A stretch of DNA of 64,000 nt from Desulfobacteraceae bacterium. Lineage in GTDB: Bacteria > Desulfobacterota > Desulfobacteria > Desulfobacterales > Desulfosalsimonadaceae. Under the pieces are notes generated by a model. It did not search any database. It was not told the origin of the DNA and was given only the letters and a program-made list of their open reading frames with translations. The DNA is taken from contig JAABSH010000003.1 of assembly GCA_011390465.1 (NCBI GenBank), positions 62,001 to 126,000 of the forward strand. Reading direction: 5' to 3'. Positions 61,766-64,000 of the stretch are shown one piece after another (within the stretch, counting starts at the first letter, position 1; every line of letters begins with the position of its first letter). A program made the position numbers and the translations under genes.

Positions 61766-62476
61766 ATGGTAATCGGATTTGTTCAGACAAAAGGCGGTAC
61801 CGGAAAGAGTACCCTGGCAGTGAATACGGCATTTTCCAGGTATATGAATCAAAAATTCAGCTCTATTGCCCTGGTTGAGCTGGATTCCCAGGGTACGCTG
61901 AAAAACTGGTGGCAGGACCGGGAAGAAATGGGCTATGATCCGGGCAACGTTTCCTTTCATCATATTTCCAGTACGCAGAAAGAAGTATTTCAGCAGGGGA
62001 TCAAATCCATCTCTGATTATAATGATCTGATCATTATGGATATTCCCGGCGAAGGCACCGGCAAGCTGCATACCCGGTTTGCCTGTGCCTACTGCGATCT
62101 GGTCATTATTCCCATGCGAATGTCCACCAATGATGAATCCGCGTTTATGAACAACCTTTATCCCCTCATCAAACAGATTGTCCGGGCGGTTCCGGAAAAA
62201 AAAGGCCGGTTTTTTGTGCTGCCGGTATTTGTTCATCCGCTTCAGAACTGGCAAACCTGTGTTAATTATTTTGAAGAAGTCCTGCCCTCGCAGGTGGCCT
62301 GTCTGCCGGCGGTGTTTCCCAGCCGGTCGGTGTATGAAAATTACAACCGGAAAGGGCTGACGCTGAAGGAGTACGCAACAGTAGTGGCATCCAATAAAAA
62401 ATTGACCGCCCAGGTGGAAAAAGCCATTACCGATATTGATAAGATTTGTAAAACCATTTTAGACAGGGGAAGGTAA
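61766..62476 (+). CDS. ParA/MinD-like ATPase
   Basis: 236-aa P-loop ATPase of the ParA/MinD group. The deviant Walker A KGGTGKST lies at residues 9-16 (FVQTKGGTGKSTLAVN), Walker A' at VELDSQGTLKNWW and Walker B at LIIMDIPGEGTGK. The start at 61766 has GGAGAGG upstream. There is no parB partner and no parS-like site, so a chromosome or plasmid partition role is unlikely; orphan members position protein machines or complexes. It lies 87 bp after the acyl-reductase-like gene and 3 bp before the next gene, which probably encodes its partner. Confidence 0.85.
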   Translation: MVIGFVQTKGGTGKSTLAVNTAFSRYMNQKFSSIALVELDSQGTLKNWWQDREEMGYDPGNVSFHHISSTQKEVFQQGIKSISDYNDLIIMDIPGEGTGKLHTRFACAYCDLVIIPMRMSTNDESAFMNNLYPLIKQIVRAVPEKKGRFFVLPVFVHPLQNWQTCVNYFEEVLPSQVACLPAVFPSRSVYENYNRKGLTLKEYATVVASNKKLTAQVEKAITDIDKICKTILDRGR

Positions 62477-62479
62477 CCT

Positions 62480-62869
62480 ATGACGTCAACGGAAAATAAC
62501 GATAAAAAAGTTGACCGGGCATTTGAAGTCATCGACCGCCTGGAAAGCCGGCGGGAAAAATCCGACGCAGCAGCCCAGCATCCGGCATCTGCCCGGGAAA
62601 AGAAGACAAAGCACCGCTCGGGCCTGCGGCTTCACTTTTCAATGGAAGCGCTGATTTCAGATGAGGACAGAAAAGGACTGCCCCGGGAAGAGGGGGTTAA
62701 AGCCGGCGCATCCAATCTTCTGAATTTCAATATTACCCTGCCCCATGTATGGAGAATACCTGTGGTGGGACCGGCCGCGCTCAAGATCATCAAACGGATT
62801 CAGTCAGATAATTATCAGGATTCGATTAAGGATATTTTGAACTCCCTGCGAAAAAAGAAGCCGTTTTAG
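62480..62869 (+). CDS. small basic protein of unknown function, partner of the ParA-like ATPase
   Basis: 129-aa protein that I do not recognise. The N-terminal 60 residues are charged and probably disordered (DRLESRREKSDAAAQHP). The centre has FSMEALISDEDRKGLP, and the C-terminal third is a short conserved-looking block (LNFNITLPHVWRIPVVGPAALKIIKRIQ) ending in a basic helix (SLRKKKPF). It starts 3 bp after the ParA-like stop, so translation is coupled. It may be the cargo adaptor of that ATPase (inferred). Confidence 0.65.
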   Translation: MTSTENNDKKVDRAFEVIDRLESRREKSDAAAQHPASAREKKTKHRSGLRLHFSMEALISDEDRKGLPREEGVKAGASNLLNFNITLPHVWRIPVVGPAALKIIKRIQSDNYQDSIKDILNSLRKKKPF

Positions 62870-62891
62870 GAGAAGGTGAAAAAAAATCATT

Positions 62892-63737
62892 ATGCAATGT
62901 GGAAAATACGATTGTTTTAGTGTGGAACTGGATAGTTTTTACCTGGATGGCGGGGCCATGTTCGGGGTGGTGCCGAAGGTGCTGTGGGAGAAGAAAATTC
63001 CCGCGGACAGGGAAAACCGGATTCCCATGAAATCCCGTTCCCTGGTCATCCGCGGGGAAGGCCGGGTGATCCTGGTGGACACCGGCATTGGGGACAAACT
63101 CTCAGACAAGATGAAAAAGATTTACGCCATCCAGACCCCGGCCGGGTCCATGGCGGAAAGGCTTGCCCCCTATGGGCTGGGGGTGAAGGATATCACGGAT
63201 GTGGTGCTGACCCATCTTCATTTTGACCATTGCGGCGGCTCAACCCTGTATGCCGGCGACAGAGCGGTTCCTGCATTTCCAAATGCAATGTATTATGTGC
63301 AGCAGGAGCAGTGGGATCTGGCCGCCAATCCCTCGGCCCGGGACCGATCCAGTTATCTGCCGGAAAATTACATGCCCCTTCTGGAAAAAGGGGTGCTGAA
63401 AATTCTGGATGGTCCGGAAGCGGTCTTTGACGGGATTGATCTCATCATCACCCACGGCCATACCCGGGGCCAGCAGCATGTGCTGGTAAACGGCAAAGAC
63501 ACGGCCATCTTTTTCTGTGCGGACCTGATTCCCACGGCAGCCCACGTCCCCACGGCCTGGAACATGGGGTATGACAATGAGCCTCTGGCCATTATGGCGG
63601 AAAAAGACGCTATCCTGGCCCGGGCCGTGGAAGAAAACTGGATTCTGTGTTTTGAGCATGATCCCGTGGTGGCCGCTGCCCGGGTGCACAGGGAAAAAGG
63701 CCGGGTGGTGGTTGGGGAGCCGGTGGCGGTGTCATAA
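62892..63737 (+). CDS. MBL-fold hydrolase (lactonase-like)
   Basis: 281-aa metallo-beta-lactamase-fold protein. The metal motif HLHFDH (His108, His110, Asp112, His113) in VVLTHLHFDHCGGS, further ligands in ITHGHTRGQQ (about 192-200), and the CADLIPTAAHV and CFEHDPVV ends match quorum-quenching lactonase-like hydrolases. The N-terminal DGGAMFGVVPKVLW is typical for this branch. The substrate cannot be read. Spacing of 22 bp to the previous gene suggests it ends the operon. It lacks a signal peptide. Confidence 0.87.
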   Translation: MQCGKYDCFSVELDSFYLDGGAMFGVVPKVLWEKKIPADRENRIPMKSRSLVIRGEGRVILVDTGIGDKLSDKMKKIYAIQTPAGSMAERLAPYGLGVKDITDVVLTHLHFDHCGGSTLYAGDRAVPAFPNAMYYVQQEQWDLAANPSARDRSSYLPENYMPLLEKGVLKILDGPEAVFDGIDLIITHGHTRGQQHVLVNGKDTAIFFCADLIPTAAHVPTAWNMGYDNEPLAIMAEKDAILARAVEENWILCFEHDPVVAAARVHREKGRVVVGEPVAVS

Positions 63738-63744
63738 TGTTAAA

Positions 63745-63771
63745 TTACGAATTACGAATTACGAATTACGA
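63745..63771. repeat. 7-bp tandem repeat (ATTACGA)
   Basis: Nearly four perfect copies of ATTACGA between convergent genes, joined to GAAGCCGTC, which is the complement of the GACGGCTTC end of the dispersed palindromic repeat seen at 4273 and 23491. Confidence 0.8.
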
Positions 63772-63800
63772 AGCCGTCATGAATGGGGTATTCAGTTTTT

Positions 63801-64000
63801 TTATTTCGGCAGGGAAATGCCATGGGACTGCCGGTATTTTTTGATCAGTTCAAGCCATTCGGTTATCAGAGCCGGCAGTTTTGGTTTGCGGGCGGTTTTT
63901 ATCTGGTTCCGGCGGCCTTCCATGTCTGCGATGTCCTGTTTGATTTCTTCAATATCTTTTCGCTCCGGAAAATCGCGCACCAGATGCCGGCAAATTTCAA
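63801..64000 (-). CDS. C-terminal end of an unknown protein (runs off the window)
   Basis: Open frame on the minus strand from the right edge to TAA at 63803-63801, 65 visible codons. The text is charged and helical (LVRDFPERKDIEEIKQDI, MEGRRNQIKTARKPKLP, LIKKYRQSHGISLPK). Codon use looks like that of neighbouring genes. I do not recognise the family. Confidence 0.6.
   Translation of the reverse strand, partial: EICRHLVRDFPERKDIEEIKQDIADMEGRRNQIKTARKPKLPALITEWLELIKKYRQSHGISLPK

Noticed and set aside
61766-62869. ParAB-type partition locus
   Set aside because: The second gene lacks ParB helix-turn-helix or nuclease motifs, and no parS-like inverted repeat is seen.

Overview
The window looks like a chromosomal stretch of a sulfate-reducing Desulfobacterota bacterium, most likely Desulfobacterales (inferred). 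The grounds are a full-length dsrC with both C-terminal cysteines, an AhbA-type siroheme decarboxylase subunit, an HdrA/MvhD/Flox electron-bifurcation cluster, a complete six-gene Rnf operon and an NfnAB pair. Base composition is moderately G+C-rich. UGA is read as selenocysteine in two genes (the HdrA-like protein and MvhD/FloxD), and the window also carries its own tRNA-Sec gene.

Layout. 1-3331 (+): end of a peptide ABC transporter (permease and two ATPases). 3359-13369 (-): a leftward redox series, hdrA-like (Sec), mvhD/floxD (Sec), floxC, floxB, floxA, dsrC, ahbA, then a nitrilase-family amidohydrolase. 13605-14546 (+): miaA. 14629-20126 (-): rnfCDGEAB. 20615-22906 (+): nfnAB, then a terminator and a broken metallophosphoesterase next to a palindromic element. 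23765-32075 (-): cell-surface genes, including an MBL hydrolase, a 930-residue beta-helix/dockerin/serpin fusion, a second dockerin protein, two envelope proteins and an Asp/Gly-rich lipoprotein. 32535-39917 (+): mgtE, then a five-gene divergent Hsp70 operon (repeat protein, J-like protein without HPD, GrpE, Hsp70, zinc-ribbon protein). 40174-42777: a remnant-rich stretch (toxin-antitoxin remnant, thioesterase, solo nucleotidyltransferase, inverted repeats, restriction-methylase tail, tRNA-Sec). 42843-50069 (+): housekeeping run M20 peptidase, larC, pgpA, thpR, recA, alaS. 50385-57233 (-): htpX, a DUF2804 protein, a large alpha/beta hydrolase, and an ECF sigma / membrane protein / Spy-like envelope-stress set. 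Part of this segment lies between two inverted copies of a 156-bp element. 57610-63737 (+): glpK, then a promoter and a ferredoxin plus a 700-residue protein whose C-terminal half resembles acyl-ACP reductase, followed by a ParA-like ATPase, a small unknown protein and an MBL hydrolase. A gene tail on the minus strand runs off the right end.

How the genes work together. The first 23 kb is an energy-metabolism island. HdrA/MvhD/Flox links NAD(P)H, ferredoxin and probably a thiol/disulfide acceptor (DsrC lies directly downstream). Rnf couples ferredoxin and NADH to ion transport, and Nfn connects ferredoxin, NADH and NADPH. The rest is mixed housekeeping, envelope and accessory DNA. Intergenic gaps carry many degenerate short-period tandem arrays and palindromic elements, some of which reach into the 3' ends of genes and supply their stop codons.

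The least familiar items are the serpin fusion, the HPD-less Hsp70 operon, the ferredoxin/acyl-reductase-like pair and the triple-module HdrA selenoprotein.
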